Shown here one piece after another: positions 16,375 through 24,743 of a stretch of DNA of 60,475 bases (positions are counted from its first letter, which is position 1; the number at the start of each line of letters is the position of its first letter). Origin of the DNA: Paenibacillus_AA sp045062745 (lineage in GTDB: Bacteria > Bacillota > Bacilli > Paenibacillales > NBRC-103111); the NCBI RefSeq assembly GCF_045062745.1, contig NZ_JBJGED010000043.1, positions 1 through 60,475 of the forward strand. Reading direction: 5' to 3'. A model generated the notes under the pieces. It was not told the origin of the DNA and searched no databases. It saw nothing but the letters and a program-made list of their open reading frames with translations. Both the position numbers and the translations under genes were made by a program.

Positions 16375-16872
16375 CTAACCTAAAAGCTCTTGAACGGTTT
16401 TGCCGCGAAGCTTCGCAACTTCTTCCGCTTTTTTCAAACGCTGCAATCCTTCCAGGGTTGCGTTCACCATGTTCATGGAGTTGGAGGATCCAAGCGATTT
16501 CGTCAGAATGTCGCCTACGCCTGCCAGCTCGAGAACCGCGCGAACCGGACCGCCGGCGATTACGCCCGTACCTTTGGAAGCCGGCTTCAGCAGCACGCGT
16601 CCTGCGCCGAATTGACCGGTGACCAAGTGAGGAATCGTAGTTCCTACGATCGGCACGTGGATCAGATTTTTCTTAGCATCTTCAATACCTTTGCGAATCG
16701 CATCCGGTACTTCGGCTGCTTTGCCGATTCCGGCTCCAACCCAGCCATTGCCGTCGCCGACAACTACCAGCGCGCTGAAGCTAAACCGACGACCACCTTT
16801 TACTACTTTCGCTACGCGGTTGATGTTGACAACCTTTTCCGTCAGCTCTAACGTATTGGGATCTACACGCAA
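16375..16872 (-). CDS. rpsE: 30S ribosomal protein S5
   Basis: 165 residues. N-terminal double-stranded RNA-binding domain with VVKGGRRFSFSALVVVGDGNGWVG, then the C-terminal domain with RAVLELAGVGDILTKSLGSSN. S5 acts in decoding accuracy at the mRNA entry tunnel. The start codon is TTG (16872) with AAGGAGG 9 nt upstream. Confidence 0.98.
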   Translation of the reverse strand: MRVDPNTLELTEKVVNINRVAKVVKGGRRFSFSALVVVGDGNGWVGAGIGKAAEVPDAIRKGIEDAKKNLIHVPIVGTTIPHLVTGQFGAGRVLLKPASKGTGVIAGGPVRAVLELAGVGDILTKSLGSSNSMNMVNATLEGLQRLKKAEEVAKLRGKTVQELLG

Positions 16873-16899
16873 GTCGTTAACCTCCTTATTGAGAAATTT

Positions 16900-17265
16900 T
16901 TAGAATTCAAGTCCGCCTTCACGAGCCGCATCCGCCAATGCTTGAATGCGTCCATGATACAGATAACCGCCACGGTCGAATACCACTTTGCTGACGCCGG
17001 CTTCCTTCGCACGCTTCGCGATCAGGGCGCCTACTTGCGATGCCGCTTCCACGTTGCCGCCGTTTGCGACTTCGTTCAGCTCTTTGTCTTGCGTAGAAGC
17101 CGATACGAGCGTGATGCCTTTAACGTCGTCAATGAGTTGGGCATACATGTGTTTGGAGGAACGGAAAACATTCAGCCGCGGACGCTCAGTCGTCCCTTTG
17201 ATGGTTTTACGTACACGCAGGTGTCTCTTCACACGGGCTTTATTCTTATCGCCTTTAGTAATCAT
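16900..17265 (-). CDS. rplR: 50S ribosomal protein L18
   Basis: 121 residues. RPRLNVFRSSKHMYAQLIDD and VVFDRGGYLYHGRIQALADAAREGGLEF are the 5S rRNA-binding L18 signature. With L5, also in this operon, it forms the 5S ribonucleoprotein. AAGGAG lies upstream of the ATG; it follows rplF by 52 nt. Confidence 0.98.
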   Translation of the reverse strand: MITKGDKNKARVKRHLRVRKTIKGTTERPRLNVFRSSKHMYAQLIDDVKGITLVSASTQDKELNEVANGGNVEAASQVGALIAKRAKEAGVSKVVFDRGGYLYHGRIQALADAAREGGLEF

Positions 17266-17317
17266 CGGTTGTTCACTCCTTCCCTAAGCCAAGAAACGCA
17301 GTCGGTTTCTTAGTGGA

Positions 17318-17860
17318 TTATTTCTTCTTACCGGCTTTACCTTCTTTGCGAAGGATCTTCTCGTTTTCGTACTTGATCCCTTTGCCCTTATACGGCTCAG
17401 GCTCGCGTACGGCACGGATCTTAGCGGCAGTAGCGCCTACCAGCTCTTTGTCGATCCCTTTAACGATGATCCTCGTGTTCGTAGGCACTTCGAATTCGAT
17501 GCCTTTCTCCGGAACGAATTCTACCGGGTGGGAGTACCCTACGTTCAACACCAGCTTTTCGCCGGACTTGTTCGCACGGTAACCTACGCCAACCAGGTCC
17601 AGGTTCTTCGCGAATCCAACCGTTACACCGTTCACCATGTTGTTGATGACGCTGCGGGTCGTACCGTGAAGAGAACGATGAAGCTTGTTGTCGGACGGAC
17701 GCTCAACGTTCAATTCCGTACCTTCCACAACAATTTTCATGTCTTTATGCAATTCGCGGGACAAAGTACCTTTCGGTCCTTTTACCGTAATGTTAGTGTT
17801 GTCGAGCTTCACATCTACGCCGCTCGGGATTACGATCGTTTTACGACCAATACGAGACAT
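17318..17860 (-). CDS. rplF: 50S ribosomal protein L6
   Basis: 180 residues with two repeated L6 domains. MSRIGRKTIVIPSGVDVKL opens the first; GIEFEVPTNTRIIVKGIDKELVGATAAKIR lies in the second, and PYKGKGIKYENE near the C-terminus is highly conserved. L6 lies at the base of the factor-binding stalk. It starts 30 nt after rpsH. Confidence 0.98.
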   Translation of the reverse strand: MSRIGRKTIVIPSGVDVKLDNTNITVKGPKGTLSRELHKDMKIVVEGTELNVERPSDNKLHRSLHGTTRSVINNMVNGVTVGFAKNLDLVGVGYRANKSGEKLVLNVGYSHPVEFVPEKGIEFEVPTNTRIIVKGIDKELVGATAAKIRAVREPEPYKGKGIKYENEKILRKEGKAGKKK

Positions 17861-17890
17861 TGTTGCACCTCCATTCTTACGGACTGTATA

Positions 17891-18289
17891 TTACCAAACG
17901 TAGCAGACGACTTCTCCGCCGGATTTAGCTTGACGAGCGTCTTTGTCACTCATTACGCCTTGCGACGTCGAGATGATCGCGATCCCCAGGCCCCCGAGTA
18001 CCTTAGGCACTTCCAGGCTCTTGGTGTACACGCGAAGACCAGGCTTGCTGATTCTTTTGAGTCCTGTGATGACGCGCTCGTTGTTGGGTCCGTATTTCAA
18101 GAAAATGCGGATAATCCCTTGCTTGCTGTCGTCAACATATTCAGCGTCACGAATGAAGCCCTCTTTTTTCAAGATTTCAGCGATTTCTCTCTTGATCTTG
18201 GAAGCAGGCACTTCCACCGTTTCGTGACGAACGATATTGGCATTGCGGATGCGAGTAAGCATGTCTGCAATTGGATCTGACATTACCAT
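17891..18289 (-). CDS. rpsH: 30S ribosomal protein S8
   Basis: 132 residues. MSDPIADMLTRIRNAN near the N-terminus and GGLGIAIISTSQGVMSDKDARQAKSGGEVVCYVW at the end are S8 hallmarks. GGAGG lies 8 nt before the first ATG (MVMSD), so the longer start is taken over an in-frame ATG six bases on. S8 organises the central domain of 16S rRNA and represses spc operons in enterobacteria; I see no clear S8-like operator here. Confidence 0.97.
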   Translation of the reverse strand: MVMSDPIADMLTRIRNANIVRHETVEVPASKIKREIAEILKKEGFIRDAEYVDDSKQGIIRIFLKYGPNNERVITGLKRISKPGLRVYTKSLEVPKVLGGLGIAIISTSQGVMSDKDARQAKSGGEVVCYVW

Positions 18290-18319
18290 TTAGCGAACCT
18301 CCTTCCCGAAGTAGGGTTA

Positions 18320-18505
18320 TTACCAGCTTGCTTTCTTCACGCCGGGAATCTGACCTTTGTAAGCCAGTTCACGGAAACAAATTCTGCAAATCTTGAATTT
18401 GCGCAGCACGGAATGCGGACGACCGCAGCGCTCACAACGAGTATAGGCTTGAACCTTGAACTTCGGTTGGCGCTGTTGCTTGACGATCATCGAAGTTTTT
18501 GCCAC
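18320..18505 (-). CDS. rpsN: 30S ribosomal protein S14, zinc type (S14Z)
   Basis: 61 residues from the GTG at 18505, with GGAGG about 10 nt upstream; a GTG at 18517 in the longer frame overlaps the site. C24, C27, C40 and C43 form a zinc ribbon (CERCGRPHSVLRKFKICRIC), so this is the zinc-dependent C+ paralogue rather than the zinc-free form. It sits between rplE and rpsH as in Bacillus. Confidence 0.97.
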   Translation of the reverse strand: MAKTSMIVKQQRQPKFKVQAYTRCERCGRPHSVLRKFKICRICFRELAYKGQIPGVKKASW

Positions 18506-18544
18506 TGAACGATACACCTCCGGTTTCCTCAGCGTTAGTTTCGA

Positions 18545-18596
18545 TAGGCGGGACGCCTAGCGTATGCTTACGAAGTGCGTTTCTGCGAAACGCTTC
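18545..18596 (-). other. Two adjacent hairpins between rplE and rpsN
   Basis: A perfect 6 bp stem TAGGCG/CGCCTA with a three-base loop (18545-18559) stands next to a longer one, GAAGCGTTTC...GAAACGC.CTTC (18572-18596). Neither is followed by a T run. They fill the 93 nt gap after the rplE stop and could mark mRNA processing, partial termination or a ribosomal-protein binding site. Confidence 0.55.
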
Positions 18597-18598
18597 AA

Positions 18599-19141
18599 TT
18601 ATTTTACGAATGGCATTCCCAGCTGCGTCAGCAGCTCACGGGATTCTTCATCCGATTTGGCCGTAGTTACGATCACGATATCCATCCCGCGGACTTTGTC
18701 CACCTTATCATACTCAATCTCAGGGAAGATGAGCTGCTCCTTCAGACCAAGCGTATAGTTGCCGCGACCGTCGAACGCTTTGTTCGAGATGCCGCGGAAG
18801 TCGCGGACACGAGGAAGCGCGATGTTGAACAGCTTATCCAGGAAGTAGTACATGCGCTCGCCGCGCAGCGTTACTTTTACCCCGATCGGCATGTTCTCAC
18901 GAAGCTTGAAGCCTGCGATGGACTTTTTCGCCCGAGTGACCACCGGCTTTTGACCAGCGATGATTTGCATGTCTTGCACCGCAGCGTCGATGATCTTGGA
19001 GTTGCCTACCGCGTCACCTACACCCATGTTGATTACGACTTTCTCGATTTTCGGCACTTGCATAACCGATGTATAGTTGAACTTCTGCATCAAGGCAGGA
19101 GTAACTTCATTCAAGAAACGATCTTTCATTCTTACTGCCAT
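18599..19141 (-). CDS. rplE: 50S ribosomal protein L5
   Basis: 180 residues. FNYTSVMQVPKIEKVVINMGVGDA, QKPVVTRAKKSIAGFKLRE and DKVRGMDIVIVTTAKSDEES are typical of L5. It binds 5S rRNA and contacts P-site tRNA and the 30S head. AAGGAGG lies about 10 nt before the ATG. It follows rplX by 31 nt. Confidence 0.98.
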   Translation of the reverse strand: MAVRMKDRFLNEVTPALMQKFNYTSVMQVPKIEKVVINMGVGDAVGNSKIIDAAVQDMQIIAGQKPVVTRAKKSIAGFKLRENMPIGVKVTLRGERMYYFLDKLFNIALPRVRDFRGISNKAFDGRGNYTLGLKEQLIFPEIEYDKVDKVRGMDIVIVTTAKSDEESRELLTQLGMPFVK

Positions 19142-19172
19142 CTTACATGGACCTCCTTTCCGTTCGGGTCAA

Positions 19173-19526
19173 TTAATCGATCACTTCGCCGGATTTTTTG
19201 GCGACGCGCACTTTCTTGCCGTTCTCAAGCACTTTGTAACCGATCCGAGTCGGTTTGCCGCTCTTAGGATCGAGCAGCATCACGTTGGACACGTGAATCG
19301 GCGCTTCTTGATCCAGGATGCCGCCTTGCGGATTTTGTTGGGTAGGCTTTTGGTGCTTCTTCACCATGTTCACGCCTTCCACCAACACACGGTTTTGACG
19401 AGGGTAAGCAGCGATGATGCGGCCCTTCTTCCCTTTGTCCTTCCCCGTAATCACGATGACGGTATCTTCTTTCTTTACATGAAGCTTATTGTTATGCGAC
19501 TCAAGTCGTTTTTTCGTTCTAGGCAT
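19173..19526 (-). CDS. rplX: 50S ribosomal protein L24
   Basis: 117 residues with an N-terminal KOW motif (DTVIVITGKDKGKKGRIIAAYP) followed by VEGVNMVKKHQKP. L24 is one of the two initiators of 50S assembly. It carries about ten more N-terminal basic residues than the shortest homologues. It lies between rplN and rplE. Confidence 0.97.
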   Translation of the reverse strand: MPRTKKRLESHNNKLHVKKEDTVIVITGKDKGKKGRIIAAYPRQNRVLVEGVNMVKKHQKPTQQNPQGGILDQEAPIHVSNVMLLDPKSGKPTRIGYKVLENGKKVRVAKKSGEVID

Positions 19527-19573
19527 TCGTTACACCTCACTTTTCGCGGACCCGGTAACGACCGGAAAGTTGA

Positions 19574-19942
19574 TTAGATTACTTCTGGAGCGAGCGAGAC
19601 GATCTTCATGAAATCCTTGTCGCGAAGTTCGCGAGCCACTGGTCCGAAGATACGCGTGCCGCGCGGGCTCTTGTCGTCTTTCACGATAACCGCTGCATTC
19701 TCGTCGAAACGGATGTAGGAACCGTCCTTCCGGCGAGTCGAGCGCTTAGTCCGAACGATAACCGCCTTGACTACATCGCCTTTCTTGACAACGCCTCCTG
19801 GTGTTGCTTCTTTCACGGAGCAGATGATCAAGTCGCCGATGGCGCCAACGCGACGTCCCGTACCGCCAAGCACGCGAATGCACATCAGTTGCTTCGCACC
19901 GGAGTTGTCAGCCGATTGCAGTCTTGTAAATGGTTGAATCAT
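19574..19942 (-). CDS. rplN: 50S ribosomal protein L14
   Basis: 122 residues. MIQPFTRLQSADNSGAKQLM, VVKAVIVRTKRSTRRKDGSYI and the GTRIFGPVARELR segment are nearly invariant in L14. It forms intersubunit bridges and binds the silencing factor RsfS in other bacteria. Strong AGGAGG before the ATG. Confidence 0.98.
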   Translation of the reverse strand: MIQPFTRLQSADNSGAKQLMCIRVLGGTGRRVGAIGDLIICSVKEATPGGVVKKGDVVKAVIVRTKRSTRRKDGSYIRFDENAAVIVKDDKSPRGTRIFGPVARELRDKDFMKIVSLAPEVI

Positions 19943-19978
19943 TTAAAGTGCCCTCCTTTCGATATTGTGCCGACCCAG

Positions 19979-20242
19979 TTAGATGATGACCGCTTTTTCA
20001 ACAACCTCGACCAATCTCCAACGCTTGTCTTTGGAAATGGGGCGGGTTTCCATGATCTTCACGACATCACCGATTTGAGCTTCGTTGTTCTCGTCATGAG
20101 CTTTGAATTTCTTCGTGTATTTGATGCGCTTGTGGTACAGGTCATGCTTCTTGTAAGTCTCTACCGCTACAACAATGGTCTTTTCCATTTTGTCGCTGAC
20201 GACTTTGCCGACCTGAACTTTACGTTCATTGCGCTGTTCCAT
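19979..20242 (-). CDS. rpsQ: 30S ribosomal protein S17
   Basis: 87 residues with an OB fold. KVQVGKVVSDKMEKTIVVAVE and GDVVKIMETRPISKDKRWRLVEVVE are the family signature. S17 is a primary 16S rRNA 5'-domain binder. It starts 24 nt after rpmC and is followed by rplN in S10-spc order. Confidence 0.98.
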   Translation of the reverse strand: MEQRNERKVQVGKVVSDKMEKTIVVAVETYKKHDLYHKRIKYTKKFKAHDENNEAQIGDVVKIMETRPISKDKRWRLVEVVEKAVII

Positions 20243-20266
20243 AGCGTGCCCTCCTCTCTAGGTTCT

Positions 20267-20464
20267 TTAGCTGATCCCGAGTTCTCTTTCCCGAATGATC
20301 GTCTTCGCGCGAGCGATTTCCTTGCGAAGTTCCCGAAGCCGGACCGGATTGTCCAATTGCCCGGTAGCCAGTTGAAAACGGAGGTTGAAGAGTTCTTCCT
20401 TGAAGCCGGAAATTTTGTGCTCTAGCTCAGCAGTGGTTAAGTTGCGAAATTCACTTGCTTTCAT
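20267..20464 (-). CDS. rpmC: 50S ribosomal protein L29
   Basis: 65 residues from the ATG at 20464 (MKASEFRNLTTAELEHK), two antiparallel helices ending in RELRKEIARAKTIIRERELG. The start lies inside the last codons of rplP (14 nt overlap), so it is translationally coupled. L29 sits at the tunnel exit and helps dock trigger factor and SRP. Confidence 0.97.
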   Translation of the reverse strand: MKASEFRNLTTAELEHKISGFKEELFNLRFQLATGQLDNPVRLRELRKEIARAKTIIRERELGIS

Positions 20465-20888
20465 TTGCTTCACCACCTACTTCTTCTCGTTTCACAAATT
20501 TCGTCTTGATCGGGAGCTTGTGGGAGGCCAGACGCATCGCTTCGCGTGCGATTTCTTCGCTCACCCCAGCCAATTCGAACATGATCTTGCCCGGTTTTAC
20601 AACGGCTACCCACTTCTCGACGTTACCTTTACCGCTACCCATCCGCACCTCAAGAGGTTTTTGCGTAACCGGCTTGGAAGGGAAAATTTTGATCCAAACT
20701 TTACCGCCCCGCTTGATGTAGCGAGTCATCGCGATACGAGCCGCTTCGATCTGACGGTTCGTCACCCATGCCGGCTCAGTCGCTTGCAATCCGTATTCGC
20801 CGAAGGCGATTTCGGCACCGCCCTTGGTGTTCCCCGCCATGGTGCCGCGGTGTTCTTTCCGATGTTTAACGCGTTTAGGCATCAACAT
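20451..20888 (-). CDS. rplP: 50S ribosomal protein L16
   Basis: 145 residues from the ATG at 20888 (MLMPKRVKHRKEHRG), with AAGGAGG 9 nt upstream; the longer frame reaches into rpsC and has no site. RGGKVWIKIFPSKPVTQKPLEVRMGSGKG is diagnostic. L16 lines the A-site tRNA channel. It begins 2 nt after the rpsC stop. Confidence 0.97.
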   Translation of the reverse strand: MLMPKRVKHRKEHRGTMAGNTKGGAEIAFGEYGLQATEPAWVTNRQIEAARIAMTRYIKRGGKVWIKIFPSKPVTQKPLEVRMGSGKGNVEKWVAVVKPGKIMFELAGVSEEIAREAMRLASHKLPIKTKFVKREEVGGEANESK

Positions 20889-20890
20889 GA

Positions 20891-21553
20891 TTAGTTTCCT
20901 CCTTCCTGTACAGCCTTCTTCTTCGCTGTCGGAAGAATTTCGCCACGGTAGATCCAAACTTTCACGCCGATCCGGCCATAAGTCGTGTGCGCTTCTGCCG
21001 TCCCGTAGTCGATGTCCGCACGCAGGGTGTGGAGAGGCACTGTTCCTTCGCTGTAGCTCTCGCTACGGGCGATTTCCGCGCCGCCCAGACGACCGCTCAC
21101 GCCCGTCTTGATCCCTTTGGCGCCGGCACGCATCGAACGTTGGATCGATTGCTTCATCGCACGACGGAACGATACGCGGCGCTCCAGCTGCTGCGCGATG
21201 CTCTCAGCCACGAGGGTAGCGTTCAATTCCGGATTTTTGATCTCGGCGATGTTGATGTGGACTTTCTTCCCCGACAATTGCGCGATGTGGTTCCGAATCA
21301 CTTCTACTTCAGCGCCGCCTTTGCCGATTACCATACCCGGCTTCGCGGTGTGAATCGTGACGTTGACACGGTTAGCTGCACGCTCAATATCAAAGTGGGA
21401 AACAGCCGAATCCTTCAGCTTTTTCTTCAAGTATTCACGAATCTTGACGTCTTCCATCAGCAGGGTACCGAACTCTTTGTCCGCATACCATTTGGACTCC
21501 CAGTCACGGATGATTCCAATTCTCAGGCCGACGGGATTTACTTTTTGACCCAC
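20891..21553 (-). CDS. rpsC: 30S ribosomal protein S3
   Basis: 220 residues with a GTG start and AAGGAGG upstream. A KH type 2 domain includes TVIGKGGAEVE-like MVIGKGGAEVEVIRN, and the C-terminal domain has SGRLGGAEIARSE and GVKVWIYRGEI. S3 forms part of the mRNA entry helicase. Between rplV and rplP as usual. Confidence 0.98.
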   Translation of the reverse strand: MGQKVNPVGLRIGIIRDWESKWYADKEFGTLLMEDVKIREYLKKKLKDSAVSHFDIERAANRVNVTIHTAKPGMVIGKGGAEVEVIRNHIAQLSGKKVHINIAEIKNPELNATLVAESIAQQLERRVSFRRAMKQSIQRSMRAGAKGIKTGVSGRLGGAEIARSESYSEGTVPLHTLRADIDYGTAEAHTTYGRIGVKVWIYRGEILPTAKKKAVQEGGN

Positions 21554-21566
21554 ACGTTATCCCTCC

Positions 21567-21902
21567 TTATTTCTCAGATACCACTAGTGTGATGTGGCTG
21601 GTACGTTTGAATATGCTGAACGCGCGTCCTTGCGAACGGGGTTGGAATCTCTTCATCGTAGGTCCTTGGTTGACATACACTTCCGATACAACCAACTTGT
21701 TCGGATCGAGCGAAAAGTTGTGTTCCGCATTGGCGATCGCGGAATTGAGCAGCTTCTCCACTACAGGAGACGCGGAACGCGGCGTGTTGCGCAGAATCGC
21801 AACCGCATCGCCCACCTTCTTGCCGCGGATCAAGTCAATCACGAGCTTGACTTTACGCGACGAGATGCGAACGTGACTCACGTGTGCCTTCGCTTGTTGC
21901 AT
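21567..21902 (-). CDS. rplV: 50S ribosomal protein L22
   Basis: 111 residues. VRISSRKVKLVIDLIRGKKV and the beta-hairpin loop region GPTMKRFQPRSQGRAFSI, which reaches into the exit tunnel and is where macrolide-resistance changes arise in other species. No unusual change is evident in that loop. Starts 44 nt after rpsS. Confidence 0.98.
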   Translation of the reverse strand: MQQAKAHVSHVRISSRKVKLVIDLIRGKKVGDAVAILRNTPRSASPVVEKLLNSAIANAEHNFSLDPNKLVVSEVYVNQGPTMKRFQPRSQGRAFSIFKRTSHITLVVSEK

Positions 21903-21946
21903 GGTAGCACCCTCCTCTCAAGCATAAGATGTCTCTCGACGTGTTT

Positions 21947-22225
21947 TTATCGCTTACCGGTTTTCTTGTCGTCGTCGGTATGTCCTTTGTACGTACGGGT
22001 AGGAGCAAACTCACCGAGCTTATGTCCAACCATGTCTTCCGTTACGTATACAGGTACATGCTTCTTGCCATCATAAACAGCAAATGTATGCCCAACGAAT
22101 TGCGGGAAAATCGTAGAGCGGCGCGACCAGGTCTTGATTACCACTTTCTTGCCGGTGCCCAGAGCCTCTACTTTTTTCATCAAGTGATCGTCTACAAAAG
22201 GTCCTTTTTTCAAACTGCGGCCCAT
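21947..22225 (-). CDS. rpsS: 30S ribosomal protein S19
   Basis: 92 residues from the ATG at 22225 (MGRSLKKGPFVDDHL), with AAAGGAGG 7 nt upstream. KTWSRRSTIFPQFVGHTFAVYDGKKHVPVYV is near-invariant. S19 contacts S13 and helix 38 of 23S rRNA in the A-site finger bridge. Sits between rplB and rplV. Confidence 0.98.
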   Translation of the reverse strand: MGRSLKKGPFVDDHLMKKVEALGTGKKVVIKTWSRRSTIFPQFVGHTFAVYDGKKHVPVYVTEDMVGHKLGEFAPTRTYKGHTDDDKKTGKR

Positions 22226-22264
22226 CGTCCGTCCTCCTTTCATGCAACCTTGCTGATCGTGTTA

Positions 22265-23095
22265 TTACTTCGTGCGGCGACGAATAATATATTGGTCAGA
22301 AGCTTTGCTCTTCTTACGGGTTTTGTAACCAAGCGTAGGTTTACCCCATGGAGACATTGGCGATTTGCGTCCGATCGGAGCGCGACCTTCACCACCACCG
22401 TGCGGGTGATCAACCGGGTTCATGACGACACCGCGGACGGTAGGACGCTTGCCCAACCAGCGGCTGCGGCCGGCTTTACCGACATTGATCAGCTCGTGGT
22501 CTTCGTTCCCTACGGAACCGATCGTAGCGCGGCATACTTTGAGTACACGGCGTACTTCGCCCGAAGACAGACGAATGGAGACGTAAGTTTCTTCCTTACC
22601 CAGCAATTGAGCTTCCGTACCGGCTGCGCGTACCATTTGGCCGCCTTTGCCCGGCTTCAGTTCAATGTTGTGGATAACCGTACCAACCGGGATGTTCTCG
22701 AGCGGCAATGCATTGCCCACCTTGATATCCGCGTCAGGGCCGGAGTTGACTTGATCGCCCACTTTGAGTCCTTTCGGAGCCAAGATGTAGCGCTTCTCGC
22801 CGTCCGCATATACGATGAGCGCGATGTTCGCCGTACGGTTCGGATCATACTCGATTGTAGCAACGCGGCCCGGAATGCCGTCTTTGTTACGCTTGAAGTC
22901 GATAATCCGGTACTTGCGCTTGTGTCCGCCGCCTTGATGACGAACGGTGATTTTACCTTGGTTGTTACGACCTGCTTTGTTTTTCAGAGGAGCGAGCAAC
23001 GATTTCTCCGGTGTCGAAGTGGTAATCTCTTCGAACGTGGAAACCGTCATTTGACGTCTCGAAGCCGTCGTAGGTCTGAATGATTTGATTGGCAC
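22265..23095 (-). CDS. rplB: 50S ribosomal protein L2
   Basis: 276 residues, standard length, with a GTG start. OB and SH3-like domains; the C-terminal stretch GVVMNPVDHPHGGGEGRAPIG holds the conserved histidine near the peptidyl transferase centre. L2 is needed for subunit joining. It lies 26 nt after rplW. Confidence 0.98.
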   Translation of the reverse strand: MPIKSFRPTTASRRQMTVSTFEEITTSTPEKSLLAPLKNKAGRNNQGKITVRHQGGGHKRKYRIIDFKRNKDGIPGRVATIEYDPNRTANIALIVYADGEKRYILAPKGLKVGDQVNSGPDADIKVGNALPLENIPVGTVIHNIELKPGKGGQMVRAAGTEAQLLGKEETYVSIRLSSGEVRRVLKVCRATIGSVGNEDHELINVGKAGRSRWLGKRPTVRGVVMNPVDHPHGGGEGRAPIGRKSPMSPWGKPTLGYKTRKKSKASDQYIIRRRTK

Positions 23096-23121
23096 AACGT
23101 GTCCCTCCTTACTTTAAGAAT

Positions 23122-23412
23122 TTATACCGATTCGAAAAACTCGAGCGGCTTGCTGTCTGCAGTCAGACGAACAATCGCCTTTTTCCACTCGGATGTATAT
23201 CCGTTGTAACGACCGTAACGCTTCGGCTTGGCAGGGACGTTCATCGTGTTCACATTGGATACTTTCACTTTGAAAATGTCTTGAATCGCCAGCTTGATTT
23301 CGGTCTTGTTCGCGCGCTTGTCGACTTCAAACACGTACGTGTTGTTCGACATCAGATCGCTCGTACGTTCCGTAATGATCGGGCGCTTGATTATATCGCG
23401 AGGATTTTTCAT
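23122..23412 (-). CDS. rplW: 50S ribosomal protein L23
   Basis: 96 residues. RDIIKRPIITERTSDLMSNN and YVFEVDKRANKTEIKLAIQ are typical. L23 at the tunnel exit is the main docking site for trigger factor and SRP. The start overlaps the rplD stop by 4 nt. Confidence 0.98.
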   Translation of the reverse strand: MKNPRDIIKRPIITERTSDLMSNNTYVFEVDKRANKTEIKLAIQDIFKVKVSNVNTMNVPAKPKRYGRYNGYTSEWKKAIVRLTADSKPLEFFESV

Positions 23413-24035
23413 TGTGCAAGCACCTCCTCTACTTTCTGCACAGCGTCCTTCGTAATGATGAGCTTGTCATAGACAAGTACGTCCAGTACGTTGATTCCGT
23501 CGGCCGTCAAGAACTTGACGTTCGGGATATTCCGAGTGGACAGGGCAACATTATCATCGTAAGAAGCCGCTACTACGAGCGCCTTGCGGTCAACCTTCAG
23601 GTTGTTCAAGATCGCTGCGAATTCCTTGGTCTTCGGCTGGTTCATGCTCAGTTGATCCAAGACGATGATGCTGTTCTCGACCACTTTGGACGACAGAGCG
23701 GATTTGATCGCCAGACGGCGAATCTTTCTAGGCAGCTTGTAGCCATAATCGCGAGGAGTCGGTCCGAAGACGATCCCGCCGCCTTTCCATTGCGGCGAAC
23801 GGATGCTGCCTTGACGCGCACGGCCGGTTCCTTTTTGCTTCCAAGGCTTACGACCGCCGCCGCGAACTTCCGAACGGCCTTTCGTTTTATGCGTTCCTTG
23901 ACGTTGCGTAGCTTGCTGGTTGACAACCGCTTCATGGAGAACGGTTTTGTTCGGCTCGATCCCGAATACGGAATCCGCCAGATCCACTTCGCCCACTTGC
24001 GCTCCGCTAACGTTATACAGTGCTACTTTTGGCAT
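23409..24035 (-). CDS. rplD: 50S ribosomal protein L4
   Basis: 208 residues. The extended tunnel loop RGGGRKPWKQKGTGRARQGS is intact, followed by the globular alpha/beta domain. L4 represses S10 operons in Escherichia coli, but the Firmicute S10 leader works differently and no E. coli-like L4 site is visible here. Confidence 0.98.
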   Translation of the reverse strand: MPKVALYNVSGAQVGEVDLADSVFGIEPNKTVLHEAVVNQQATQRQGTHKTKGRSEVRGGGRKPWKQKGTGRARQGSIRSPQWKGGGIVFGPTPRDYGYKLPRKIRRLAIKSALSSKVVENSIIVLDQLSMNQPKTKEFAAILNNLKVDRKALVVAASYDDNVALSTRNIPNVKFLTADGINVLDVLVYDKLIITKDAVQKVEEVLAQ

Positions 24036-24060
24036 GTTTGTTCCTCCTTTCTCTGATCTC

Positions 24061-24687
24061 TTACTTCTTCACAGTAGACTTCACGGTGACGTAGCTGTTG
24101 TTGGCGCCCGGTATGGAACCTTTGACCAGAATGACATTTCGCTCCGCGTCTACTTTCACGACTTGCAGCTTCTGAATCGTGATCGTGTCGCTGCCCATAT
24201 GGCCTGGCATGCGCTTGCCTTTCGGTACTCGGTTACCTGTACGGATAACGGCCATGGAGCCTACACCGCGATGATATTTCGAACCGTGCGTAATCGGACC
24301 GCGGGATTGACCCCAACGCTTGATTGCGCCTGCGAACCCTTTACCTTTGGAAATGCCCGTCACGTCAACATATTCGCCCTCTGCGAAAATGTCGGCTTTC
24401 AGCTCTTGGCCTACTTCATACTCGCCAACATTGACACCGCGAATTTCTTTAATGTAGCGCTTAGGCGCTGTGCTTGCCTTCTTGGCATGGCCCAGCTCAG
24501 GTTTGTTTGCGTTGTGCTCTTTCTTATCGCCAAAGCCGATCTGGATGGACTCGTAGCCGTCGTTCGCCTGATCCTTCTTTTGAAGAACCACGCAAGGACC
24601 TGCTTCGATCACGGTTACCGGTACTGCCGATCCGTCAGCGGCGAATACTTGGGTCATGCCCAGTTTTTTCCCTAAGATACCTTTCAT
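24061..24687 (-). CDS. rplC: 50S ribosomal protein L3
   Basis: 208 residues. MKGILGKKLGMTQVF and SKGKGFAGAIKRWGQSRGPITHGSKYHR-type core with the long loop that approaches the peptidyl transferase centre. L3 is one of the two proteins that start 50S assembly. It is the second gene of the S10 operon. Confidence 0.98.
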   Translation of the reverse strand: MKGILGKKLGMTQVFAADGSAVPVTVIEAGPCVVLQKKDQANDGYESIQIGFGDKKEHNANKPELGHAKKASTAPKRYIKEIRGVNVGEYEVGQELKADIFAEGEYVDVTGISKGKGFAGAIKRWGQSRGPITHGSKYHRGVGSMAVIRTGNRVPKGKRMPGHMGSDTITIQKLQVVKVDAERNVILVKGSIPGANNSYVTVKSTVKK

Positions 24688-24743
24688 GTTGACACCTCGT
24701 TCCCTTTACGTTTCTTGTGTGGATAACTTCTGGCTAATGCGAA

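Noticed and set aside
23048..23095. A later ATG start for rplB
   Set aside because: The GTG at 23095 has AAGGAGG upstream and gives the N-terminus typical of L2; the next in-frame ATG would cut conserved residues.
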